From assembly GCA_002328185.1 (NCBI GenBank), contig DCWQ01000029.1, forward strand, positions 17,343-65,132: 47,790 nucleotides of DNA, read 5' to 3'. The notes under the pieces were generated by a model. The model made no database searches. It saw only the letters and a list, made by a program, of their open reading frames with translations, and was not told the DNA's origin. This document shows positions 15,989 through 24,513 of the stretch, one piece after another; within the stretch, counting starts at the first letter, position 1; the number at the start of each line of letters is the position of its first letter. The DNA is from Dehalococcoidia bacterium UBA2158. GTDB taxonomy: Bacteria > Chloroflexota > Dehalococcoidia > Lucifugimonadales > UBA3495. The position numbers and the translations under genes are program-made.

Positions 15989-16017
15989 TTGCTCCTCCTC
16001 GCCATTGGTACCGGAGG

Positions 16018-16046
16018 ATTATAGTCAATGGGAATTCTAGTGGCAA
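16018..16046 (-). promoter_or_regulatory. Sigma-70 promoter of the flavin oxidoreductase gene
   Basis: On the minus strand TTGCCA (16046-16041), 17 bases, perfect TATAAT (16023-16018). Transcription would begin near 16011, about 23 bases before the ATG at 15988. Confidence 0.65.
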
Positions 16047-16065
16047 CCATGTATCTGTAACAATG

Positions 16066-16094
16066 TTGTGGGATACGGGTTTTAGAGGTAATAA
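16066..16094 (+). promoter_or_regulatory. Possible promoter of the GlcG/HbpS-like gene
   Basis: TTGTGG (16066-16071), 17 bases, TAATAA (16089-16094), about 48 bases before the ATG at 16142 and diverging from the promoter at 16018-16046. Confidence 0.4.
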
Positions 16095-16141
16095 TGGGGC
16101 CGACACTGAAAATCCGGACTGAAAACAGGAGAGGAATCCTT

Positions 16142-16531
16142 ATGGCTTTAACATTGGGCGAGGCGAATAAGATGGTCCAGGCGGCGATAGCGGAAGCCGA
16201 GCGCATCAACATCAAGCTAAGTGTGTCGGTCTGCGACGCCGGCGGTCACCTGCTGGCCTTCAATCGCATGGAGGGGGCGATATTCATCAGCGCGGTGGCG
16301 GCCCAGGGCAAGGCGTTCGGCGCGGTGGGTTTCGGCCGGGACAGCAGCGCCATTCCGGTGGACTCGCCGGTGATACAGGCGATCATGGCCACCCAGGGCG
16401 GGCGTGTCATACCGGCTCAGGGCGCGTTGTTGGTGGTTAAAGACGGGGAAGTGGTTGGGGCCATCGGCGGCAGTGGCGGCACCGCCCAGCAGGACGAAGA
16501 CTGCGCCCGAGTGGGCCTGGCGGCGCTTTAG
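16142..16531 (+). CDS. GlcG/HbpS-like (DUF336, heme-degrading domain) protein
   Basis: A 129-residue single-domain protein of the GlcG/HbpS family. The family signatures are LTLGEANKMVQAAIAEAE at the N terminus, VSVCDAGGHLLAFNRMEGA near residue 30, KAFGAVGFGRDS in the middle, and the closing GEVVGAIGGSGGTAQQDEDCARVG. The ATG at 16142 (AGGAG nine bases before) is chosen over an in-frame ATG at 16094, which overlaps the predicted -10 box. Family members include heme-sensing and corrinoid- or diol-related accessory proteins; their biochemical role is often unknown, as here. No signal peptide, so intracellular. Confidence 0.88.
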   Translation: MALTLGEANKMVQAAIAEAERINIKLSVSVCDAGGHLLAFNRMEGAIFISAVAAQGKAFGAVGFGRDSSAIPVDSPVIQAIMATQGGRVIPAQGALLVVKDGEVVGAIGGSGGTAQQDEDCARVGLAAL

Positions 16532-16591
16532 CCGACCGATTGCCTGGGGCGAAAAAAGTAATACTGGTAGTTTAGAGACGAGACAGCAGGG

Positions 16592-16723
16592 TTATCGGCG
16601 GGCGCCCTTGAGGTTCTGCTTGAGGCCGTTACGTTTGCGCGCCTCCGAGTTGACTCGTTGAACGAATTCCTCGGTGGTTTCTGGTGGTTTTTCTTTCTTG
16701 ACTCTGGGCTTGGACCGGACCAT
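16592..16723 (-). CDS. Small basic protein, 43 residues, unknown function
   Basis: A short ORF with a strong start: GGGAG stands eight bases before the ATG. The protein begins MVRSKPRVKKEKPPE, contains TTEEFVQRVNSEARKR and ends NGLKQNLKGARR, with about 14 Lys/Arg among 43 residues and a likely amphipathic helix in the middle. It resembles a nucleic-acid- or ribosome-binding small protein in composition only; no family is recognised. It lies between the GlcG/HbpS-like gene (opposite strand) and a terminator at 16853-16891, in a 380-base gap that otherwise shows nothing. Confidence 0.65.
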   Translation of the reverse strand: MVRSKPRVKKEKPPETTEEFVQRVNSEARKRNGLKQNLKGARR

Positions 16724-16852
16724 GTCGGGTGCTCCCTCTGTCCGATGGACAGGAATATTGCTTCTGAATCATTGGGCTGTCAATGAGACAACTGTAGGTA
16801 ATCATACACTAAACGGCGTCTGAAGCCGGACCACCAGGTTCCTTGTATGAAT

Positions 16853-16891
16853 AAAAGGGGAGCCCCGATTAGCTCAGGGCTCCCCTTTTTT
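16853..16891. terminator. Bidirectional intrinsic terminator
   Basis: AAAAGGGGAGCCC (16854 on) and GGGCTCCCCTTTTTT form a 13-base-pair hairpin with a run of T on both strands. It ends the beta-propeller gene (minus, stop at 16913) and would also stop plus-strand transcription from the GlcG/HbpS-like gene. Confidence 0.85.
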
Positions 16892-16912
16892 ATGCCTGGT
16901 TTGCGGGAAAAA

Positions 16913-17890
16913 TTAGTTGGGGGTTACTGTTATGGAGCGGATCTCTCCGAACTCCTTCCGCAACTTGGTCCATTTTTCGCCACCGTCGGTGCTCACGTAC
17001 ACGTAACCAAAGAGGGTGGCCGCGACCACGACGTTGGGAATCTCAGGGTTGTTGCCCAGCCAATAGACCACCGAGTTGGGCTCGACGGGCAGGTTGACAG
17101 GGGCCCAGTTCTTGCCGCCGTCGACCGTCTTCTGCACGCAGCCGACGACGCCGGGGATGAAGTCGCCGTTGCCGACGAACATTACATCGGGGTTGTCAGG
17201 CTTGACGATCATGCCGCGGCAGTAGGAACGGACATCGTCGGGATTGAACTTGGGGAAGTAATGGTAATCCCAGCTCTCGCCCTCGTCTTTGCTGGTGGCG
17301 AACCCGAAGGGGCTGGTGCAATACACAGCGGAGTCGGTGATGGCCATGCCGTGGATGTCGCCGTGGAACGGGTCCGGTCCCAGGTCGGGCAGGTGTGTCC
17401 AATTGTCGCCGCCGTCCAGGCTCTTGTAGACGCCGTCAACTTCGATGCCGGCCCAGATGGTGTTGCTGTCTCTGTGGTCGACAACCATGTTGGTGGTGCG
17501 GGGGGTGCCGATGGGGCACTCCTTGGTCACACCCATGGACAGTTTGTCCCAGGTCTTTCCGCCATCGCGGGAACGGAAGCCCTCGGGGCGGGTGCCGGCG
17601 AAGATGGTGTCGGTGTGGGCCGGGTCCACGGCCACCGACCAGACCTGCAGGTCGCCGATGGGCGAATCCACAGTCTCCCAATTGATGCCGTTGTCGTTAC
17701 TACGGAACAGTCCCAGACCGTCGGAGCCAGCTAGGATGCGATGGGGGTCGTTGGGGTAGGTTCGGATGGCCCGGATGCTGGACTCCGAAGGGATCGGGTT
17801 CCGGATCTTCGTCCAGGTCTCGCCGCTGTCGCCGCTTACGTTCATGCCTTGACCGATAGTGCCGACCAAGATCGTGAAATTGTCTGCCAT
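16913..17890 (-). CDS. BNR/Asp-box beta-propeller protein
   Basis: A 325-residue protein built from repeated blades. Seven Asp-boxes of the form S-x-D-x-G-x-x-W are visible: SGDSGETW, SNDNGINW, SRDGGKTW, SLDGGDNW, SKDEGESW, TVDGGKNW and STDGGEKW, spaced about 40-50 residues apart. These sit on the turns of sialidase-, sortilin- or PSII-assembly-factor-like propellers. There is no signal peptide or membrane segment, and no catalytic residues of a sialidase can be assigned. The ATG at 17890 is preceded by AGGAGG; an upstream extension to 18001 is rejected for lack of a binding site and because the Asp-box protein starts at MADNFTILVG. Monocistronic, ending at a strong terminator. Confidence 0.88.
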   Translation of the reverse strand: MADNFTILVGTIGQGMNVSGDSGETWTKIRNPIPSESSIRAIRTYPNDPHRILAGSDGLGLFRSNDNGINWETVDSPIGDLQVWSVAVDPAHTDTIFAGTRPEGFRSRDGGKTWDKLSMGVTKECPIGTPRTTNMVVDHRDSNTIWAGIEVDGVYKSLDGGDNWTHLPDLGPDPFHGDIHGMAITDSAVYCTSPFGFATSKDEGESWDYHYFPKFNPDDVRSYCRGMIVKPDNPDVMFVGNGDFIPGVVGCVQKTVDGGKNWAPVNLPVEPNSVVYWLGNNPEIPNVVVAATLFGYVYVSTDGGEKWTKLRKEFGEIRSITVTPN

Positions 17891-18098
17891 GGTGCTTCCT
17901 CCTAAATTCCGCGTAAATTCGGGTGGGATATTCGGTGATCGCTTGCCGGGGAAATAAGTGAGCCTATGATAGCCCCGGCGGGCAGAAAACGCCAGCGTCA
18001 ATCCGCATCTGGGTTGTATCCCGTATATCTAATCAAGGACAGATACAGTTTGGCCGTCCTGCGATTCTACCTCCGCATCAATATCGTAAGGCAGACCG

Positions 18099-18128
18099 TT
18101 GACACTGGCTTACCGACCCAAGCACAAT
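18099..18128 (+). promoter_or_regulatory. Sigma-70 promoter of the cupin-like gene
   Basis: Perfect TTGACA (18099-18104), 18 bases, CACAAT (18123-18128), about 38 bases before the ATG at 18167. Confidence 0.5.
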
Positions 18129-18166
18129 GGATTCTAAATATCAAAGATCACTGCGGGAGGACGGAT

Positions 18167-18748
18167 ATGGCTCAGACACAAGTTGCGAGTTACACCATGG
18201 AAGCCTTCGTTGAGGACGTGAATAACGTCTTCAGGAACGAGACAGACCCCCATATCCAGGCCAAGACCGTTACCGCCTATCTCAAGAAACTGCTGGCGGT
18301 GCCTGGTTGGCTGGAAGAGAAACTGGAACTTGAGGAAGAAGGCGGGTTTGGCCGCTTCTCGCTCCATCTGGACGAAGAGGCTGGTCACCCCGGCAACGGC
18401 TGGTGGCTGATGGCCTCGGTGCAGAAGCCCGGACAGGACAACCTTCCCCACGACCACGGTGTTACCTGGGTCGTCTACGGCGTCTACAAGGGCGCCATCC
18501 AGCAGCGGAAGTGGCGCTGGGCATTCCCTGGCGAGGGCGTGGACAAGGCCCAGATCGTCGAGCATGGCCGGTTCATCCAGGAAGACGGCGCCGTGGCCTA
18601 CTTCATGCCCGGTGAAATTCACGACACTCTGAACGTCCAAGAAGAGGGCCGCTCCCTGGTAGTGCGCCTGGAATCCCAGAAGCTGGACCGCGTAACCCGC
18701 TTCCAGTACAACCCCGAAGATGGTTCCATGAAGGTTATGGACCGCTAA
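18167..18748 (+). CDS. Cupin-fold metal-binding protein (cysteine-dioxygenase-like)
   Basis: A 193-residue protein. The double-stranded beta-helix part (about residues 75-180) has NLPHDHGVTWVVYGVYKG, whose two histidines fit the first cupin metal site, and PGEIHDTLN about 60 residues later supplying the third histidine. The layout (helical N-terminal 65 residues, then PHDHG-x-W) is like cysteine dioxygenase and the related predicted metal-dependent beta-helix family. Likely a cytoplasmic iron enzyme; substrate unknown. The ATG at 18167 has GGGAGGA six bases upstream; an upstream reading frame from 17966 is unsupported. It has its own promoter and terminator and no cotranscribed partner. Confidence 0.8.
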   Translation: MAQTQVASYTMEAFVEDVNNVFRNETDPHIQAKTVTAYLKKLLAVPGWLEEKLELEEEGGFGRFSLHLDEEAGHPGNGWWLMASVQKPGQDNLPHDHGVTWVVYGVYKGAIQQRKWRWAFPGEGVDKAQIVEHGRFIQEDGAVAYFMPGEIHDTLNVQEEGRSLVVRLESQKLDRVTRFQYNPEDGSMKVMDR

Positions 18749-18772
18749 GCTTCAGCGCAGACATTGGTTGTA

Positions 18773-18804
18773 GAAAAAGCCCCGATCCTACCGGGGCTTT
18801 TTTT
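18773..18804 (+). terminator. Intrinsic terminator of the cupin-like gene
   Basis: AAAAAGCCCCG, loop ATCCTAC, CGGGGCTTTTTTT: nine-base-pair GC-rich stem plus T run, 25 bases after the stop codon. Confidence 0.9.
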
Positions 18805-18834
18805 GTGTAAACAGACGTGCGCCGAGAATACCGG

Positions 18835-18985
18835 CCCCCCATCCTAACCTTTCCCCGCGGGGGTGGAAAGGACTACTGCGCTGGCGGCGTAGTGGACATT
18901 CGATACAAAATCCCGAGCCGAAAAATAAAACCCCCTCCCCAGTCGTCCTTCCACGGAATGAGGGGAGTGTTAGGGTGGGGCAACG
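18835..18985. repeat. Degenerate C-rich intergenic repeats
   Basis: 18835-18872 holds CCCCCCATCCTAACCTTTCC and a GCGGGGGTGGAAAGG partner; 18932-18985 holds a more decayed unit ending GTGTTAGGGTGGGG. Both are kin to 33064-33117. The rest of the 18805-19080 gap shows nothing recognisable except AGGAATGACGGTGGG near 19045, a fragment like the ends of the GTCATTC elements. Confidence 0.4.
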
Positions 18986-19080
18986 GTTCTGGGCAAGTCA
19001 TCTTGCAGTTGTCAGGCAGAGTTTGCCTGAATTTCTGCTTTCGCAGGAATGACGGTGGGAGCATGGAACCGGCTCTGGTA

Positions 19081-20814
19081 TTACGCCGCCGCCATCTCCA
19101 CCCTCAGTTTTTCAGTAGCCGCGACGTCCAGCGCCGAGGTCTTTGGGTCCACCACCACGCCGTACTCGTGGCGTACGTAGTCGGCGGAGAGCTTCTCCTG
19201 CTCTACGTCATCGGCAACGGCGTACATGTCCCTTTCAAGCGGGTCTCCGTAGCCGCCGGCGCCGGCTTGGACCACCCGGTACAGGTCGCCCTTCTTCAGT
19301 TGCCGAAGGGTTTTGCCGGGTAGTTTCTCTTCTTGATCGGTGCCGGGATTGAGATAGTTCTCTGTTGGGGTGCCCGGCTTGCCGCCCAGGACGCCCCACG
19401 GTGTGAAGTCAGTCCGGTCAGAGCGAAGCTGGAAGGTGGCGTCTTCGGCCAGCAGCCGGAACTCACGCTCGATGCCCAGTCCGCCTCGGTATTTGCCTGC
19501 GCCGCCGGTGTTGGGCACGAAGCCGTAGCGCTCCACCAATAGGGGCTGCTCGGACTCGATGCTCTCGATGGGGGTGTTGGCCATGTTCAGGATGGGCGCG
19601 GCCAGGCCATCTGCGCCGTCTAGGGTCGGTCCGCCGCCCCGGGGGCCGTCATTGGCGAATTCCAGGTATACCCAGGCCTTGCGGTTGGGGTGGTAGCCGC
19701 CCCAGCTAACTCCGATCTCTCCGCCTCCCCAGGCAGCCGGCACCTTGCCGGGCAGGGCTTGGGCCATAGCGCCGAAGATGGTCTGGCAAATACGGAACCC
19801 GGCCAATCCCCGGGCCGCCACCGGAGCGGGGTGCTGCGGGTTCACGAAGCAGCCTTCCGGGGCCGTGATGTTGAAGGGCCGGAAGAAGCCGCTGTTTGAT
19901 TGTATTGCCGGGTCAATGAGGCATTTCATTACGGCGTAGACGTTGGACTTGGTGTAGGCGAAGTTTGGGTTGATGGAACCCTTGGCCTGCGGGGATGTGC
20001 CGTCAAAATCCACGAAGAACTCGCCACCCTCGATCTTGACCTTGGCGTGTATCTCAATGGGGTGCATATCGATGCCGTCGTTGTCGATGTAGTCGGCGAA
20101 CTCCCACTCCCCCTGGGGCAGCAATTCGATCTCGGCCCTGGTCAGTCGCTCGGTGGTGTCCAGGATGTCGGTCATGTAGCTCTTGAGTTCTTCCAGACCG
20201 TAGTCGTCCACCAGCCTAATCAGGTCTCGTTCGCCGAACCGGACCGCCGCCAAAAGGGCTTGGACGTCGCCCAACACCTTGTCGGGCACCCGGACGTTCT
20301 TCTCCAGGATACGCCAGACCGCTTGATTCAACTCGCCCTTTTCATACAACTTTAGGGGAGGGATGATCAGCCCTTCTTGGTAGATCTCAGTGTTATCGCA
20401 AGCGTTGCCCCCGGCCACGCGGCCGCCGATGTCGGTCTGGTGGCCGATGCAGCAGCTCCAGCCAACCAACACATCATTCTTGAAGATGGGCTTGAACAAG
20501 AAGATGTCGGGCAGATGGCTGGCCCCTTCGTAGGGGTCGTTATTGGCGAAGATGTCTCCCGGTTGCACGTCGTCGCCGAAGGCGTTCATCACACCCTCCA
20601 GCGCCGGGGCCATGGAGCCCAGGTGGGGCGGCAGGGTTAAGCCCTGGGCCACCTGCAATCCCTCGGCGTTGAACAGCGACGTCGAGAAGTCCATGCCATG
20701 CTTGATCACCGCCGACCGGGCCGTGCGCACCACGGTTAGGGCCATAGTGTCGGCGATGCTCATCAGCGCGTTCTTGATGACTTCTCTTGTGACCGGGTCT
20801 GTGACTTGTTGCAT
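19081..20814 (-). CDS. Hydantoinase B/oxoprolinase family protein
   Basis: The larger-family HyuB-type subunit (577 residues) of ATP-dependent hydantoinase, 5-oxoprolinase or acetone/acetophenone-carboxylase-type enzymes. It starts with the typical DPVTREVIKNALMSIADTM, then has HLGSMAPALEG, GDIFANNDPYEGASHLPDI near residue 90 and IGHQTDIGG near 125, followed by a C-terminal glycine-rich region (GGAGKYRGGLGIEREFRLL). GGAG stands before the ATG. It lies 78 bases after the HyuA-type gene and should form a complex with it. Substrate cannot be fixed: the family covers N-methylhydantoin, 5-oxoproline and ketone carboxylation. Confidence 0.92.
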   Translation of the reverse strand: MQQVTDPVTREVIKNALMSIADTMALTVVRTARSAVIKHGMDFSTSLFNAEGLQVAQGLTLPPHLGSMAPALEGVMNAFGDDVQPGDIFANNDPYEGASHLPDIFLFKPIFKNDVLVGWSCCIGHQTDIGGRVAGGNACDNTEIYQEGLIIPPLKLYEKGELNQAVWRILEKNVRVPDKVLGDVQALLAAVRFGERDLIRLVDDYGLEELKSYMTDILDTTERLTRAEIELLPQGEWEFADYIDNDGIDMHPIEIHAKVKIEGGEFFVDFDGTSPQAKGSINPNFAYTKSNVYAVMKCLIDPAIQSNSGFFRPFNITAPEGCFVNPQHPAPVAARGLAGFRICQTIFGAMAQALPGKVPAAWGGGEIGVSWGGYHPNRKAWVYLEFANDGPRGGGPTLDGADGLAAPILNMANTPIESIESEQPLLVERYGFVPNTGGAGKYRGGLGIEREFRLLAEDATFQLRSDRTDFTPWGVLGGKPGTPTENYLNPGTDQEEKLPGKTLRQLKKGDLYRVVQAGAGGYGDPLERDMYAVADDVEQEKLSADYVRHEYGVVVDPKTSALDVAATEKLRVEMAAA

Positions 20815-20892
20815 CTGGGGCTCCTTCGTTTGCCGGCGGTGCGACGTGTTTCAGGAAAACAGGGCGGGTTGAAAACCCTCGCCTGCGGCTAG

Positions 20893-23019
20893 CTATTCCT
20901 TCTGAAGAATGATGTTGCTCCATTGGTCGGTGGTGGCGTTCCAGCCGGGGGGCACCACGGTGGTGGAGTCGTATTCCTGCACGATGAGCGGGCCTTCGGT
21001 CTTCTCTCCGGACAGCGACTGGCGGTCGATGATTGGCGCGTTGGCCCAGCCCCGGTTGGGACCGAAGTATACATCGCGCTGGAAGGCGTCGGAGCCATTG
21101 GACGACACGGGAAGTTCCAGCCGCTCGGGCATCCGTGGTGTCTCAGGTAGACCTCGGGCGATGACCCTCACGTTCACCAACTGATACCCGGTGTCGGGAC
21201 TGTTGTAGCCGAAGCTACGCTCGTGCTCCTCGTCGAATGCTTTGATCACGGCGTTGACCGCTTGCTGGTTGACCTCGTTGCCAGGGTATGGGACAGTCAG
21301 GTCTGAGACCTGCCCCTCGTATTTCATATCCAACTGGGTCAAGATCTCGTGGCGGCTGTCGTCGAAACCCTCCGCCCGTAGCTGGGTCCGACCTTGCTCC
21401 CAGAGGCTGTTGAGCAGCGCGGATAGCTCCGTTATGTCAAGTTCTGCAAAGGTCTTGAAGAAGGTCTGGACGAAATGGTGTTCGACGTCGGCGACCAACA
21501 GTCCAAAGGAACTGAACACGCCGGGGAACGGCGGCACCACCACACGGGATATGTCCAGCATCTCGGCCAGTCCTACGGCGTGCACCGGGCCGCTGCCGCC
21601 AAAGGTTATCAGGTCGAAACGCCTGGGGTCCCGGCCCCGTTCGCTGGAGACGGCGCGCAGGGCACGGCCCATGTTGGAGTTGACCAGGGTGTGGATGCCG
21701 TAGGCAGCCTCAACGTCTGACATTTCCAAGTGACGGGCCACGTTGTCTGAGATGGCCTTGCGTGCCAGGTCGGCGTCGATCTCGAATTCGCCGGCCAGAA
21801 GGTGTTTCTGATGTAGGAAACCCAAGAGGACGTTGGCGTCGGTGACGGTGGCGTCCTGCCCACCTAGCCGATAGCAGGCCGGTCCGGGGAAGGCCCCCGA
21901 GCTCTGTGGGCCAACGCGCAAGGAGCCGCTCCGGTCAACTGCGGCGATGCTGCCACCGCCGGCGCCCACTTCAGCCAGGTCGATGGCTGGAACCCTCAGG
22001 ATGTGGCCGGAACCCCGCAGCAGCCGGTGGCCCACGCTAATCTCGCCGCCGACCTCATACTCGGGGGCTTGCAGCACATCGCCATTCTCGATGATCGATG
22101 CCTTGGCGGTGGTGCCGCCCATGTCCAGTGTCATCAGGTTAGGCATGCTCAATCGCTTACCCAGGTGGTAGGCCCCGACCACTCCAGCGGCCGGCCCCGA
22201 TTCGATGCAGTAGACCGGGCGCTGTTTTGCGATGTCAGCCGTGGCCAGTCCGCCGTTGGATTGCATCACCGTCAACGGCACCTGAACGCCCATCTCAGTG
22301 AGTCCGTCGGTGAGCTGGGTCAGGTAGGTCTCCACCACCGGGCGGACGTAGCAGTTGATCACGGTGGTGCTGGTGCGCTCGTACTCCTTCATCTCGGGCA
22401 GCAATTCCGAGGAGATGGTCAGGTTTACCCCCGGCGCCTTCTCGGCCAGCACCTTGGCGATGTACTGCTCGTGTTCGGGATTGGCGTAGGAATGGAGCAG
22501 GCAGACGGCGACCGATTCAACACAGTTGTCCAACAGATACTGCACGACCCGGTCCACACCAGCCTTATCCAAGGGTTTGAGGACTTCTCCTTGGAAGTTC
22601 AGCCGCTCCGAGGCTTCAAGGCGAAACTGGCGTTTGACCAGGGGCGGGGGCTTCTCATAGTGGAGGTCATACAGTCGGGGGATGCGGTTGCGCCGGAACT
22701 CTAGGATGTCCCTGAACCCTTCGGTGGTAATCAGGGCGGTCTTGGCGCCCTTCTGCTCGATGATGGCGTTGGTGGCCACGGTGAACCCGTGACTGACCTC
22801 AGAGACCATCTCAGCGGTGATGCCAAGCTCCTGGAGGCCGTTCTTGATGCCGTTCAGCACCGCCTGGCTATAGTCGTCGGGGGTGCTGGCGATCTTACGG
22901 GCCAGGACCTGGCCGTCGTCGCCCAGGAAAACGATGTCGGTGAATGTGCCGCCAATATCGACGCCAACGCGGAATTCTTGCACGCAGTTACTCGCAATCT
23001 GGAAGATATTGGGCATCAT
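20893..23019 (-). CDS. Hydantoinase A/oxoprolinase family protein
   Basis: HyuA-type ATPase subunit (about 700 residues) that phosphorylates the substrate for its HyuB partner. RVGVDIGGTFTDIVFL near residue 16 is the actin-like phosphate-1 loop; SHGFTVATNAIIEQKGAKTALITTEGFRDILE (about 95-130), IESGPAAGVVGA and TLDMGGTTAKAS (about 290-320) and FGGSGPVHA (about 485) are also family hallmarks. The start is uncertain: ATG at 23019 (or 23016) and GTG at 22983 are all weakly supported; the GTG would give the family-typical short lead. Upstream codons to 23967 are open but overlap the MFS gene and are rejected. The MFS transporter gene lies 44 bases upstream, so import and breakdown may be linked. 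Confidence 0.92.
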   Translation of the reverse strand: MMPNIFQIASNCVQEFRVGVDIGGTFTDIVFLGDDGQVLARKIASTPDDYSQAVLNGIKNGLQELGITAEMVSEVSHGFTVATNAIIEQKGAKTALITTEGFRDILEFRRNRIPRLYDLHYEKPPPLVKRQFRLEASERLNFQGEVLKPLDKAGVDRVVQYLLDNCVESVAVCLLHSYANPEHEQYIAKVLAEKAPGVNLTISSELLPEMKEYERTSTTVINCYVRPVVETYLTQLTDGLTEMGVQVPLTVMQSNGGLATADIAKQRPVYCIESGPAAGVVGAYHLGKRLSMPNLMTLDMGGTTAKASIIENGDVLQAPEYEVGGEISVGHRLLRGSGHILRVPAIDLAEVGAGGGSIAAVDRSGSLRVGPQSSGAFPGPACYRLGGQDATVTDANVLLGFLHQKHLLAGEFEIDADLARKAISDNVARHLEMSDVEAAYGIHTLVNSNMGRALRAVSSERGRDPRRFDLITFGGSGPVHAVGLAEMLDISRVVVPPFPGVFSSFGLLVADVEHHFVQTFFKTFAELDITELSALLNSLWEQGRTQLRAEGFDDSRHEILTQLDMKYEGQVSDLTVPYPGNEVNQQAVNAVIKAFDEEHERSFGYNSPDTGYQLVNVRVIARGLPETPRMPERLELPVSSNGSDAFQRDVYFGPNRGWANAPIIDRQSLSGEKTEGPLIVQEYDSTTVVPPGWNATTDQWSNIILQKE

Positions 23020-23063
23020 ACTGTGGCGGGAAATCGGTGGCAAGGGCGCGATGGGAAATCTGG

Positions 23064-24299
23064 CTAGGCGGGCTTTACGACGGCGCCCGGCTTGCGGGGT
23101 AATTTGATTGCGGCAATTATCACCGCTCCCAACAACAACAGCGCACCGGCATAGATGAATGCCGCTTCCGTTCCCCAAGCCGTGACAATGACCCCGGCAA
23201 TGATTGGCGAAGGGAGGGTGAACACGTGGCGAAACACGCTCATGACGCTCATGGTGCTGCCCTGAACCTGGGACGAGGAGAGGTCCATCACGGCGGCGGT
23301 GGCGATGTTGCCCGTCCCATAGAAGAACAGGCCCATGGCCCCGATCACCAGGGCAAGTTGGAATCCATTGGCCGTGGCCGGGATGACCAGATACAACACT
23401 CCCAGGCTGATATAGGCGGGCAGTAGCACCACCTTTCTGCTGAATCTGTCCGATACGATTCCCATGATTGGCTGGGAGACCATGCCCATCAGGTAGAGGA
23501 GCATCAGGTAGAACCCAAGGCCCAGCGTCGATAGATCCAGATCTTCGGTCAGATAGATGGGGAGGAAGGTCAGGACGCTTAGTCGACCCATGCTCATGAA
23601 CACACCGGCGGACATGATCGCCAGGACACTGCGCTCTTTGAGCATGCCTTTGATGCCGCTCAGGTAGCTCTTGGCGCTGGGTCCGGGGCCGGCGTCCTTG
23701 TATTGGGAGCCCAGAGTGCGCCAGAGGATAAAGGCCAGTATCAACGCGGGCAACAGGTGCCACTGCATCAAGGTCTGCCAACCGACTACCAGCAATAATG
23801 CCCCGATCAAAAGTGGGGAGATGGTGTCGCCGATGCTGGCGCCAACCCCGTGGAGAGCCAAGGCGGTCCCCCTGTGGTCCGGGAACCTGGACGAAAGAGA
23901 ACCAACGGATGAGGGGTGCCAAGCGGCCGATGCTAAGCCGATCATGGCGATACCCGGAAAGATCCAAAGATAGCTTAAGGCTAATCCCACCAGGAAGTAG
24001 GCCAGGCCGCTGCTGGCCAGGGCAAAGGCCAGGATGAGGGGCCGGTATTTGGCGAAGGAGTCGGCCAGGTAGCCGGAGGGCATGATCAGGATTCCGCCTG
24101 CCCCCTCCCGTATCGCCGACAGTGTGCCGACCTCCACATCGTTGATGCCCAGCGTTTCCTTGATACTAGGCAATATCACGGGGAAGAGCTGCTGGTACCA
24201 GTGGATGACGGTGTGACCGAAGATGAGAGACCCCAGCAAGAACCGCCGCTGGATCTCTGTTTGTTGTGCCTCGGTTTCGGTTGTGGAGATGTCTGCCAT
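23064..24299 (-). CDS. Major facilitator superfamily transporter
   Basis: An inner-membrane protein of about 411 residues with alternating hydrophobic segments over its whole length, as in 12-helix MFS carriers. Family motifs: the loop between helices 2 and 3 reads PSGYLADSFAKYRP and the matching loop in the second half reads GIVSDRFSRKVVLLP. A short hydrophilic N terminus precedes the first helix (FLLGSLIFGHTVIHWYQQL). The ATG at 24299 is preferred to the TTG five codons upstream. It begins a minus-strand operon with the hydantoinase/oxoprolinase A and B genes, so a cyclic amide, amide or keto compound is a reasonable guess at its cargo. Fosmidomycin-resistance-type carriers have a similar layout. 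Confidence 0.9.
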   Translation of the reverse strand: MADISTTETEAQQTEIQRRFLLGSLIFGHTVIHWYQQLFPVILPSIKETLGINDVEVGTLSAIREGAGGILIMPSGYLADSFAKYRPLILAFALASSGLAYFLVGLALSYLWIFPGIAMIGLASAAWHPSSVGSLSSRFPDHRGTALALHGVGASIGDTISPLLIGALLLVVGWQTLMQWHLLPALILAFILWRTLGSQYKDAGPGPSAKSYLSGIKGMLKERSVLAIMSAGVFMSMGRLSVLTFLPIYLTEDLDLSTLGLGFYLMLLYLMGMVSQPIMGIVSDRFSRKVVLLPAYISLGVLYLVIPATANGFQLALVIGAMGLFFYGTGNIATAAVMDLSSSQVQGSTMSVMSVFRHVFTLPSPIIAGVIVTAWGTEAAFIYAGALLLLGAVIIAAIKLPRKPGAVVKPA

Positions 24300-24317
24300 G
24301 ACAAGCGAAGCCAACCA

Positions 24318-24348
24318 TATATAGCGAGGCCGGCCGAACGTGTTCCAA
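24318..24348 (-). promoter_or_regulatory. Possible promoter of the MFS-hydantoinase operon
   Basis: On the minus strand TTGGAA (24348-24343), 19 bases, TATATA (24323-24318), or CTATAT at 18 bases. The transcript would have a leader of only about 10 bases before the ATG at 24299. Confidence 0.4.
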
Positions 24349-24513
24349 TCTGGGGGCGGACGCCATCAAGAGCTTCCGCACCCTTTTAAATCTATTCGTA
24401 CCCTGAAATCAGGAGTCTGCGAACACGAGAATGATACTTCTGGCGTGGACGCGTAGCAAGGGCCGTATGGCGGTTGAATCCGCTCCAACTGGATTGTTAT
24501 TCTGATTCGGGTA

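Noticed and set aside
23020..23967. Upstream extension of the hydantoinase A frame to 1024 codons
   Set aside because: It overlaps the MFS gene in another frame and reads as low-similarity Arg/His/Pro-rich sequence; family homology begins near 22980.
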